Shown here in pieces: positions 1 through 5,327 of a DNA stretch of 5,985 bases; the first letter of the stretch is position 1, and every line of letters begins with the position of its first letter. The stretch spans positions 209,014 to 214,998 of the forward strand of contig CP070642.1 in assembly GCA_020354105.1 (NCBI GenBank), written 5' to 3'. This DNA is from Chloroflexota bacterium (GTDB lineage: Bacteria > Chloroflexota > Dehalococcoidia > GIF9 > UBA5629). The notes under the pieces are model-generated. The model saw only the letters and a list, made by a program, of their open reading frames with translations. It did not search any database and had not been told where the DNA came from. The position numbers and the translations under genes were made by a program.

Positions 1-521
1 AAGTCATAGGCTACTTTCATCGTCTCCTCGCTGGTTTTATCGCCCTTTATGACTTCAACAAGCTTCATCATCACGGCAGGATTAAAAAAGTGCATACCAC
101 AGACCTGAGCCGGTCGCTGCGTAGTGGCAGCGATTTCTGTGATGCTCATATTAGAAGTATTTGAAGCCAGAATGGCATGCTTCGGTGCTGCCTTATCCAG
201 TGCCTGAAAAACTTGCTTTTTAAGGTCCATAATCTCAGGGACGGCTTCGATAACAAAATCGGCATCCTTGACAGCCTTGTCTACATCGACAAAGATATCT
301 ATGTTTGCCATCATTGCCTTATTGTTATCTTGTGTGATCTTCTGCTTTTCCGTAAGTTTATCCAAGCTCTCTTTAATTCTGGCGAGCCCCTTGTCGACAA
401 ATCTCTGCTCGATGTCTCGCATAGCCACCTTGTAGCCGGCCAGCAGGGCTACCTCAGCAATGCCATGCCCCATATCGCCGGCGCCCATGACCGCAATTTT
501 CTTGACGTCCTCTACTTTCAT
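1..521 (-). CDS. 3-hydroxyacyl-CoA dehydrogenase (3-hydroxybutyryl-CoA dehydrogenase type), N-terminal part; cut by window edge
   Basis: This is the first 173 codons of an NAD-dependent 3-hydroxyacyl-CoA dehydrogenase, which oxidises (S)-3-hydroxyacyl-CoA to 3-ketoacyl-CoA in beta-oxidation or butyrate-type metabolism in the cytoplasm. The frame is open from ATG (519-521) to the left edge of the window. Visible motifs are the Rossmann nucleotide loop GAGDMG (residues 13-18; Asp sits where Thr is common), FVIEAVPE (89-96), NTSN (121-124) and HFFNPA (144-149) followed by KLVEV. Aligned by eye with the human enzyme, the catalytic set is Ser123, His144 and Glu156, with the expected 12-residue His-Glu spacing. 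The family is usually about 280-290 residues, so the C-terminal dimerisation domain lies outside the window. The start is supported by AAGGGAG upstream and by the standard distance to the GxGxxG loop. It lies 40 bp downstream of the enoyl-CoA hydratase on the same strand, consistent with one transcript for consecutive steps. Chain-length preference cannot be read. Confidence 0.93.
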   Translation of the reverse strand, partial: MKVEDVKKIAVMGAGDMGHGIAEVALLAGYKVAMRDIEQRFVDKGLARIKESLDKLTEKQKITQDNNKAMMANIDIFVDVDKAVKDADFVIEAVPEIMDLKKQVFQALDKAAPKHAILASNTSNMSITEIAATTQRPAQVCGMHFFNPAVMMKLVEVIKGDKTSEETMKVAYD

Positions 522-561
522 GCGTAAATCTCCCTTTTATTGCTTATCTGCTCTGTGGTGG

Positions 562-1338
562 CTATTCACCTATAAAATTGGGCTCCCGCTTCTCGATAAA
601 GGCCATAATTCCTTCCCTAGCATCCTTGGTCTGAGATACTCTCTGGGAACCCGCCTGCTCAATCTTGATTCCTTCGTCTATAGTTGTCTCCAATCCACGA
701 GTCACCGCATCCAGAATTACCTCTACGGCAACAGGCGCCTTCTTTGCCAGCGCTTTAGCGTATTCTTTAGCATCCTTCATCAATTCTTCGAGTTTCGATA
801 TTTTGGTAACCAGTCCGATTTGCAAAGCCTCAGCAGCAAAAACCCTTGTCGACAATAGCATCATCTCCAACGCCTTGGTCTTACCCACTAATCTGGGCAA
901 TCTCTGAGTGCCACCCCAACCAGGTATGATACCCCGATCTATCTCAGGTTGACCCATGAATACCTTTTCGGAATCAGCAATTATCCTGAAGTGGCATGCC
1001 ATCGCCAACTCACAGCCACCACCCAGCGCAAAGCCGTTTATAGCTGCAATTACAGGTTTTGGATATTTTTCAATTTGGCTAAATACTACATTACCCTTAC
1101 CCTGGGATTTGGCACCATCCGGGGTACCACCGCTCTTTAAATCGAATCCTGCCGAGAAACCCCTCTCGCCAGCGCCGGTGATGATCAAGGCCCTTACTGA
1201 TTTATCTTTTTGAAACTCATTCAGAACAGCTTCAAGTTCATTCAGGACAGTAATGTTTATCGGGTTAGCCGGCGGGCGGTTCAAAGTGATTACAGCGATA
1301 TTCTCTTCTCGTTCCACAATCAAAGTCTCATAAGCCAT
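562..1338 (-). CDS. Enoyl-CoA hydratase/isomerase (crotonase family)
   Basis: A 258-residue crotonase-fold protein, the usual length for a monofunctional enoyl-CoA hydratase, which adds water across the 2,3 double bond of enoyl-CoA. The oxyanion-hole segments are visible as FSAGFDL (61-67) and ALGGGCELAMA (104-114). The two catalytic acids of classical hydratases are both present by motif alignment: Glu110 in GGGCE and Glu132 in GQPE, the latter followed by the conserved IPGWGGTQRLPR (138-149). Retention of both glutamates favours hydratase over isomerase or decarboxylase members of the superfamily. The ATG start has a near-perfect AAGGAGG (1344-1350) five bases upstream. The next gene in the transcript is a 3-hydroxyacyl-CoA dehydrogenase, the following enzyme in beta-oxidation or the reverse butyrate route. 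The gene ends with TAG, with an in-frame TAA (544-546) six codons further on. Substrate range cannot be determined; crotonyl-CoA is a reasonable guess. Confidence 0.93.
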   Translation of the reverse strand: MAYETLIVEREENIAVITLNRPPANPINITVLNELEAVLNEFQKDKSVRALIITGAGERGFSAGFDLKSGGTPDGAKSQGKGNVVFSQIEKYPKPVIAAINGFALGGGCELAMACHFRIIADSEKVFMGQPEIDRGIIPGWGGTQRLPRLVGKTKALEMMLLSTRVFAAEALQIGLVTKISKLEELMKDAKEYAKALAKKAPVAVEVILDAVTRGLETTIDEGIKIEQAGSQRVSQTKDAREGIMAFIEKREPNFIGE

Positions 1339-1416
1339 GATATCCTCCTTAATTTAAAATCACTAAACTTTTTCATGGATTAGCAGTAGTAGAGACAACT
1401 AAATACCTAACTATAC

Positions 1417-1451
1417 GGCCTCCTTTCAGCCTCAAGCCCCCTGAGGAAGCC
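1417..1451 (-). other. Predicted leader-RNA hairpin upstream of the enoyl-CoA hydratase gene
   Basis: Read on the minus strand, GGCTTCCT (1444-1451) can pair with AGGAGGCC (1417-1424) as an 8-bp stem with one G-U pair and a 19-base loop. A competing smaller hairpin, CCTCA/TGAGG with a 7-base loop, lies at 1430-1446. The structure falls within the leader expected from the promoter at 1474-1502. Its descending arm contains an AAAGGAGG-like ribosome-binding sequence that has no start codon at a suitable distance. No U-tract follows, so it does not look like an intrinsic terminator. The function is unknown; pairing was judged by eye. Confidence 0.35.
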
Positions 1452-1473
1452 CTCCAATCGCAGAGCCCTCAAA

Positions 1474-1502
1474 ATGTTAGCACCTACAACCATGGCTGTC
1501 AA
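1474..1502 (-). promoter_or_regulatory. Sigma70-type promoter for the enoyl-CoA hydratase / dehydrogenase transcript
   Basis: On the minus strand a perfect -35 TTGACA (1497-1502) is followed after exactly 17 bp by TAACAT (1474-1479), a 4/6 match to TATAAT. The expected start is near 1467, giving a leader of about 129 nt before the ATG at 1338. The call rests on sequence and spacing only. Confidence 0.5.
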
Positions 1503-1513
1503 TGCTAATTAAA

Positions 1514-1524
1514 GACATTATGTC
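1514..1524. promoter_or_regulatory. Short palindrome between divergent promoters, possible operator
   Basis: GACAT-T-ATGTC is an 11-bp perfect inverted repeat lying midway between the leftward -35 (1497-1502) and the rightward -35 (1537-1542). That position would suit a regulator acting on one or both promoters. The arms are only 5 bp and no regulator gene is in the window, so this may be chance. Confidence 0.25.
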
Positions 1525-1536
1525 AAGTAGTGGGTA

Positions 1537-1565
1537 TTGATTTATTCTACACAGAAACATATACT
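1537..1565 (+). promoter_or_regulatory. Sigma70-type promoter for the EF-Tu-domain-II-like gene
   Basis: TTGATT (1537-1542, 4/6 match to the -35 consensus) is separated by 17 bp from TATACT (1560-1565, 5/6 match to TATAAT). The predicted start near 1572 leaves a leader of about 26 nt that includes the AAAGGAGGTGA ribosome-binding site just before ATG 1598. Confidence 0.55.
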
Positions 1566-1597
1566 AATAAAAGGGAGAAAAAAGGAGGTGACCTTAT

Positions 1598-1849
1598 ATG
1601 CCAGAGGTTGAGATTGGGCGAGTAAGCGACTTCTTTGCCAAGCCTGTGGTAGCTGGAATAACGCTAAGCGACACATTAAAAGTCGGAGACAAGGTTCACA
1701 TCAAAGGGCACACTACAGACCTTGAATTTATCGTTGAGTCAATGCAGATTAACAACGCTAATGTGTCCGAGGGCAAGGTTGGAGATGCCATTGGCATCAA
1801 AGTGGCCGACCGTGTGAGAGCCGGCGACCACGTATATAAGGTTACGTAA
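1598..1849 (+). CDS. Stand-alone EF-Tu domain II-like beta-barrel protein (translation elongation factor-like), function unknown
   Basis: An 83-residue protein that looks like an isolated domain II of translation GTPases. It has a GRVSDFF-type opening strand (7-13), VVAGITL (17-23), the barrel signature LKVGDKVHIKGH (27-38), ESMQI (47-51), VGDAIGIKV (61-69) and RAGDHVYKV (74-82). No G domain (no P-loop or NKxD) and no transmembrane segment are present, so it cannot itself be a GTPase. Similar small proteins are generally labelled elongation-factor-like, and a related barrel is found at the C-terminus of some U32-family peptidases; both points are from memory. The ATG has an ideal AAAGGAGGTGA site and its own promoter, so it is probably well expressed and independently transcribed. 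It converges on ribH with 7 bp between the stop codons, and I see no terminator in the gap. The fold assignment is fairly sure, the role is not known. Confidence 0.85.
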   Translation: MPEVEIGRVSDFFAKPVVAGITLSDTLKVGDKVHIKGHTTDLEFIVESMQINNANVSEGKVGDAIGIKVADRVRAGDHVYKVT

Positions 1850-1856
1850 CACCTTC

Positions 1857-2327
1857 CTATTTCCCGATACTCTTAAGCAGGTTTGCCATTTCGATTGCGC
1901 TTGAGGCTGCCATAAAACCACGATTACCTATTTTGGCTCCAGCTCGCTCGATAGCCTGCTCCAGGGTATCCGCAGTTATTATGCCTTGAATGACAGGCAC
2001 ACCGATATCCAAACTAATGCGTGATATGCCCCTATTCACTTCGGAAGCCACATACTCAAAATGAGACGTGCCACCACGAATGACGGCCCCGAGACAAACG
2101 ATAGCATTGTACCTACCACTCTCTGCTAGTCGCTTGGCTACCAGAGGAATCTCTAGAGAGCCTGGCGTCCAGGCAACATCTATATCCTGTTCAACAACAC
2201 CGTGACGCAGAAAGGCGTCTTTCGCCCCATCAAGCAACCTTGCAGTTATAACCTCATTGAAACGCGAAACAACCACGCCAAATTTTAGCCCTTTACCTAA
2301 CAACATACCTTCGTAATTCTTAGCCAT
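1857..2327 (-). CDS. ribH: 6,7-dimethyl-8-ribityllumazine synthase
   Basis: A 156-residue lumazine synthase, the normal family length. It condenses 5-amino-6-ribitylaminouracil with 3,4-dihydroxy-2-butanone 4-phosphate to give the direct precursor of riboflavin, usually within an icosahedral or pentameric shell. Recognisable motifs are SRFN (21-24), PGSLEIP (55-61), CLGAVIRGGTSHFEYV (78-93) with the active-site His89, and TLEQAIERAG (121-130) followed by GNRGFMAA. GGTSH replaces the common G(D/T/A)TxH, a tolerated position as far as I recall. The ATG is preceded by AAGGAGG eight bases upstream. It is the last gene of the operon, 26 bp after ribBA. It ends with TAG, followed four codons later by an in-frame TAA (1842-1844) that lies inside the end of the convergent gene. 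All enzymes for both of its substrates are encoded just upstream. Confidence 0.97.
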   Translation of the reverse strand: MAKNYEGMLLGKGLKFGVVVSRFNEVITARLLDGAKDAFLRHGVVEQDIDVAWTPGSLEIPLVAKRLAESGRYNAIVCLGAVIRGGTSHFEYVASEVNRGISRISLDIGVPVIQGIITADTLEQAIERAGAKIGNRGFMAASSAIEMANLLKSIGK

Positions 2328-2353
2328 GTACCTTACCCTCCTTAATTCACATG

Positions 2354-3571
2354 TTAAGCCTCAGCGGCTTCGTCTACCTCTAATAAATGTCCCAGCTTTT
2401 TCTGTTTAGCTTTCAAATATTCCAAATTGTACGGTGTGGGTGGTGTCCTCAACTCCACAGTCTCTACTATCTGAAGCCCATAACTCTCCAGCCCGATTAC
2501 CTTTTTCGGATTATTAGTCAACAAGCGAATCTTATGTAAACCCAAATCGGCTAAAATCTGGGCACCAATACCATAATCTCGCAGATCAGGTTCGAAACCC
2601 AGCGCAATGTTAGCCTCCACAGTATCCAATCCCTTATCTTGAAGAGCATAGGCTCGCAGTTTGTTATGGAAACCTATACCCCTACCCTCCTGCCTCATGT
2701 AAAGAAAGACCCCACGTTCCTCAGCAGCAATCTTCTCCATTGCCAGCGCAATTTGACCACCACAATCGCATCGTAGACTGCCAAAAACATCACCGGTGAG
2801 GCATTCACTATGAACCCGCACCAGCACTGGCTCATCACCGGATATATCGCCCTTAACCAAAGCAACCTGCTCATCCGGGTCAACGTTGCTCCTATAGGCA
2901 ATAACTACGAATTCGCCATATCTGGTGGGCAACTTAGCTTCAGCTATTCTTTCCACTAATTTCTCATTGCGACGGCGATAGGTTATTAAATCAGCTATGC
3001 TAACAATTTTAATTCCAAACTTATCTGCCATAGCTTCAAGCTGAGGCAAACGAGCCATGGTACCATCTTCGTTCATGATCTCACAGACAACACCAGCCGG
3101 GTAAAGCCCGGCAAACCTAGCTAAATCTACTATGGCCTCGGTATGTCCAGCACGCACTAGAACACCGCCTTCTCTAGCTCGAATAGGGAAGGTATGGCCA
3201 GGACGCGCTAAATCCTCTGGCTTAGTCTTGGGGTCAAGCACAGCCTTTACAGTTGCAGCACGGTCATGAGCAGAAATACCGCTAGAAGTCCTGTGTTTAG
3301 CCTCAATAGATACAGCGAACGCTGTCGAGAACTTTGCCGTATTCTCCTGAACCATGAGTGGGACTCTCAATTCATCCAAACGATGACCGATTATCGGCAA
3401 GCAAATAAGCCCACGAGCATTCTTAGCCATGAAATTAATTGCCTCCGGAGTGACCAGCTCGGCAGCAATTGCCAGGTCGCCTTCATTCTCACGATTCTCA
3501 TCATCGACTATGATAAGAAACTTGCCAGCCTTTATATCTTCAATTGCCTCAGGAATAGTAGCAAACGACAT
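2354..3571 (-). CDS. ribBA: Bifunctional 3,4-dihydroxy-2-butanone 4-phosphate synthase / GTP cyclohydrolase II
   Basis: A 405-residue fusion that starts both branches of riboflavin synthesis. The N-terminal RibB domain (about 1-200) converts ribulose 5-phosphate to the four-carbon unit; it shows DDENRENEGD (23-32), HDRAATV (102-108), RAGHTEA (140-146) and VCEIMNEDG. The C-terminal RibA domain (about 205-395) opens GTP; it shows RVHSEC (252-257), the zinc cysteines Cys257, Cys268 and Cys270, MRQEGRGIG (292-300), DLRDYGIGAQIL (329-340) and TNNPKK (352-357). Both domains appear complete. I chose ATG 3571 rather than the in-frame GTG at 3578-3580, because that GTG lies inside the Shine-Dalgarno GAGGTGA (3577-3583), which sits five bases before the ATG. 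The ribosome-binding site overlaps the TGA stop of ribE, so the two are probably translationally coupled. With the GTG start the protein would be 408 residues. Confidence 0.97.
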   Translation of the reverse strand: MSFATIPEAIEDIKAGKFLIIVDDENRENEGDLAIAAELVTPEAINFMAKNARGLICLPIIGHRLDELRVPLMVQENTAKFSTAFAVSIEAKHRTSSGISAHDRAATVKAVLDPKTKPEDLARPGHTFPIRAREGGVLVRAGHTEAIVDLARFAGLYPAGVVCEIMNEDGTMARLPQLEAMADKFGIKIVSIADLITYRRRNEKLVERIAEAKLPTRYGEFVVIAYRSNVDPDEQVALVKGDISGDEPVLVRVHSECLTGDVFGSLRCDCGGQIALAMEKIAAEERGVFLYMRQEGRGIGFHNKLRAYALQDKGLDTVEANIALGFEPDLRDYGIGAQILADLGLHKIRLLTNNPKKVIGLESYGLQIVETVELRTPPTPYNLEYLKAKQKKLGHLLEVDEAAEA

Positions 3572-3576
3572 CAAAG

Positions 3577-3583
3577 TCACCTC
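3577..3583 (-). promoter_or_regulatory. Ribosome-binding site that fixes the ribBA start, overlapping the ribE stop
   Basis: GAGGTGA on the minus strand contains both the ribE TGA stop (3577-3579) and an in-frame GTG (3578-3580). It lies five bases before ATG 3571, the ideal distance, whereas no comparable site precedes the GTG. This supports the ATG as the ribBA start and suggests coupled translation. Confidence 0.7.
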
Positions 3584-4209
3584 GCTTTTAAGAAGCCGTG
3601 CTCCTCAAGAAAGTCAAGTGTTACACCACGATTATCTCTCTGGTTAAGCCTCTCTATATATTTGGCAATAATGTCCACCTCAATATTAACTATATCACCG
3701 GGTTTAAGGTTATCCAATGTAGTATGCTGGCGCGTGTAAGCCACCAGGGAGACCGAAAAGGAAAAATTACCACATTCGATAACAGTCAGGCTAACACCAT
3801 CAACAGCGATAAAGCCCTTATTTACTATATAGGGCATCAAATGAGCCGGGGCTGAAATTGTGGCAATAACAGCTTCCTCTTCAGGCCGTAATGACAGGAC
3901 TTTGCCGACATCATCCACATGTCCTTGCACAAAATGGCCCCCGAAACGCCCTTCAGCCAATATAGCTCTCTCCAAATTCACCAAGTCGCCGTAATGGAGT
4001 CTACCAAGATTGGTACGCCTGTTTGTTTCGGGCATAACATCAACAGAAAAGTTATTCTTGCTCATCGATGTTATTGTTAAACAACCTCCATTAATAGCTA
4101 TGCTATCACCTAACCTGGTATCTTCAAGCACCTTCTTTGCCTCGATATTCAAACGCCCGGGATGAATGCCCCTTATGATACCGACCTCTTCAACTATCCC
4201 TGTAAACAT
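3577..4209 (-). CDS. ribE: Riboflavin synthase, alpha subunit
   Basis: A 210-residue riboflavin synthase that dismutates two 6,7-dimethyl-8-ribityllumazine molecules to riboflavin and the ribitylaminouracil reused by RibH. The two tandem lumazine-binding barrels are evident. The first begins MFTGIVEEVG (1-10) and contains LGDSIAINGGCLTI (33-46). The second begins GGHFVQGHVDDVG (90-102) and contains KGFIAVDGVSLTV (131-143). The invariant N-terminal MFTGIVE fixes the ATG start. TAGGTGG, which lies within the last ribD codons, is a modest ribosome-binding site, and only 2 bp separate the ribD stop from this start, so translation is likely coupled to ribD. That matters because the in-frame amber in ribD could reduce ribosome delivery to ribE. 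Called ribE in Bacillus nomenclature and ribC in E. coli. Confidence 0.97.
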   Translation of the reverse strand: MFTGIVEEVGIIRGIHPGRLNIEAKKVLEDTRLGDSIAINGGCLTITSMSKNNFSVDVMPETNRRTNLGRLHYGDLVNLERAILAEGRFGGHFVQGHVDDVGKVLSLRPEEEAVIATISAPAHLMPYIVNKGFIAVDGVSLTVIECGNFSFSVSLVAYTRQHTTLDNLKPGDIVNIEVDIIAKYIERLNQRDNRGVTLDFLEEHGFLKAR

Positions 4210-4211
4210 TA

Positions 4212-4454
4212 TTATCTGCCACCTACATAGCCACTGATTAGAACGTCATCGCCAAATTCGATTGTCTTCACCCTGTTCAGACGGAGCGCATCGGCGACGT
4301 TATTAACACCATTACCACCCACGGCGCTCTTGGCTCCATCCCCACCGATTATGATTGGCGAAATAAAGGCTAGCACTTTATCTACCAGACCACGGTCGAA
4401 TAACGAACCAAAGAGAGCACCACCCCCTTCCACCAAAACACTGGTGACCTCCCG
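4212..4454 (-). pseudogene. ribD: ribD, C-terminal remainder of the reductase domain after the in-frame amber
   Basis: The 80 codons after the amber stay in the ribD frame and encode the expected end of the RibD reductase. They run from REVTSVLVEGGG through GSLFDRGLVDKVLAFISP and the IIIGGDGA segment to a TAA at 4212-4214. VEGGG is the conserved substrate-binding element of this domain. Together with the upstream part plus the amber codon, the gene would be 370 residues, matching complete RibD proteins (about 360-370), so nothing is deleted or frameshifted. A separate product could start only at a non-ATG codon: TTG at 4434-4436 lies 10 bases after GGAGGT, and GTG follows at once. Such a fragment lacks the nucleotide-binding half of the reductase and would have to assemble with the upstream part to work. 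The stretch may be untranslated, a restarted fragment, or part of a full RibD made by readthrough. Confidence 0.8.
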
Positions 4455-4457
4455 CTA
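4455..4457 (-). other. In-frame TAG (amber) codon interrupting ribD
   Basis: TAG occupies codon 290 of an otherwise continuous 370-codon ribD frame, in the context KVLG-TAG-REVTSVLVEGGG. In related RibD proteins this is, from memory, an alignable residue, often Lys or a similar polar residue (E. coli has LGK followed by the same strand). AAG, GAG or CAG would become TAG by one substitution. Frame and length are preserved across the site, which rules out an indel. Confidence 0.85.
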
Positions 4458-5324
4458 ACCCAACACCTTCAAGAGCTCTTCCATATCTATTACATGCTTC
4501 TTAGACGGCAACTCTACAATATCTGCACCAGCTTTCTTAAAGTCCTCGGCTTTCTTCACATTTAAAGGTTTTGCTACAGCGACAAGAGTTTTTCCTGGTT
4601 CTTCAAAAACCCGAGCTGATAACGGTATACGACCTCTACCATCAACAATCACTCTCAAAGGTTGTAGCTTGGTTTTGCCCCCTTTACCACTACAACTTCT
4701 AACCGAAAGTTGAGGGTCATCAGCAACTACGGTATTTGCCCCCACCATAATAGCATCAAATATATGACGCAGATAATGTACAAACTGTCGGGATTCCTCG
4801 CCACTTATCCATTTAGAATCACCGTTCTGAGTAGCGATCTTGCCGTCAAGACTCATGGCAAATTTGGCAATCACGAAGGGCATACCCGTGGTGATATACT
4901 TAATATAACCCTCGTTTATCTCTCTAGCTTCCTCTTCACAATGACCGACGAAGGTCTTTATTCCGGCTTCTTCCAATATTTTCAATCCTTTCCCTGAAAC
5001 CAAGGGATTGGGATCAATTAAGGCTACATGAACTTCAGCGATACCAGCATCGATTATGGCCTGCGTACACGGCGGCGTACGCCCATGATGACAACAAGGT
5101 TCCAGTGTAACATACATAGTGGACCCTTTAGCCCTCGACCCGGCCTGTCGAAGCGCCATTATTTCCGCATGAACAGATCCTGGCGGCTGGGTATGCCCAA
5201 AACCAACAACTAACCCATCCCTAACCAACACAGCGCCCACTGCCGGATTAGGGCTGGTATAACCCAATGCCAAACCAGCCAATGATAAAGCGCATTCCAT
5301 GAAATCTTTAGGACGAGCTAACAC
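4455..5324 (-). CDS. ribD: Riboflavin biosynthesis protein RibD (deaminase/reductase), portion before the in-frame amber
   Basis: Residues 1-289 of the bifunctional pyrimidine deaminase / uracil reductase, which deaminates and then reduces the product of GTP cyclohydrolase II using NADPH. The zinc deaminase domain (about 1-145) has SPNPAVGAVLV (24-34), the catalytic HAE (52-54) and EPCCHHGRTPPC (75-86), with Cys77 and Cys86 as the other zinc ligands. The reductase domain opens with FVIAKFAMSLDGKIAT (150-165), SKWISGEESR (170-179) and VGANTVVADDP (194-204). Translation ends at an amber codon about 80 residues short of the normal end, so deaminase activity should be intact and reductase activity probably lost unless the stop is read through. 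I chose GTG (5322-5324): AAGGGG lies six bases upstream, inside the last dcd codons, and the family has a few residues before the DFMECAL helix. ATG eight codons later is less likely. It follows the dcd stops without a gap and is probably translationally coupled. Confidence 0.92.
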   Translation of the reverse strand: MLARPKDFMECALSLAGLALGYTSPNPAVGAVLVRDGLVVGFGHTQPPGSVHAEIMALRQAGSRAKGSTMYVTLEPCCHHGRTPPCTQAIIDAGIAEVHVALIDPNPLVSGKGLKILEEAGIKTFVGHCEEEAREINEGYIKYITTGMPFVIAKFAMSLDGKIATQNGDSKWISGEESRQFVHYLRHIFDAIMVGANTVVADDPQLSVRSCSGKGGKTKLQPLRVIVDGRGRIPLSARVFEEPGKTLVAVAKPLNVKKAEDFKKAGADIVELPSKKHVIDMEELLKVLG

Positions 5325-5327
5325 CTA

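Noticed and set aside
1320..1376. 18-codon upstream open frame overlapping the start of the enoyl-CoA hydratase gene
   Set aside because: It begins with ATG at 1374-1376 but has no Shine-Dalgarno, and much of it is the ribosome-binding site of the real gene. It looks like chance.
1838..1856. Bidirectional intrinsic terminator between the EF-like gene and ribH
   Set aside because: The AAGG/CCTT imperfect palindrome is short and neither side is followed by a T-rich run, so it does not meet the pattern of an intrinsic terminator.
3266..3739. 157-codon open frame on the plus strand across the ribBA/ribE junction
   Set aside because: It is antisense to two well-supported genes, has no ribosome-binding site worth noting and encodes a low-complexity, unrecognisable product. 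Other plus-strand open frames opposite the rib, dcd and hydratase genes (for example 460-858) were dismissed for the same reason.
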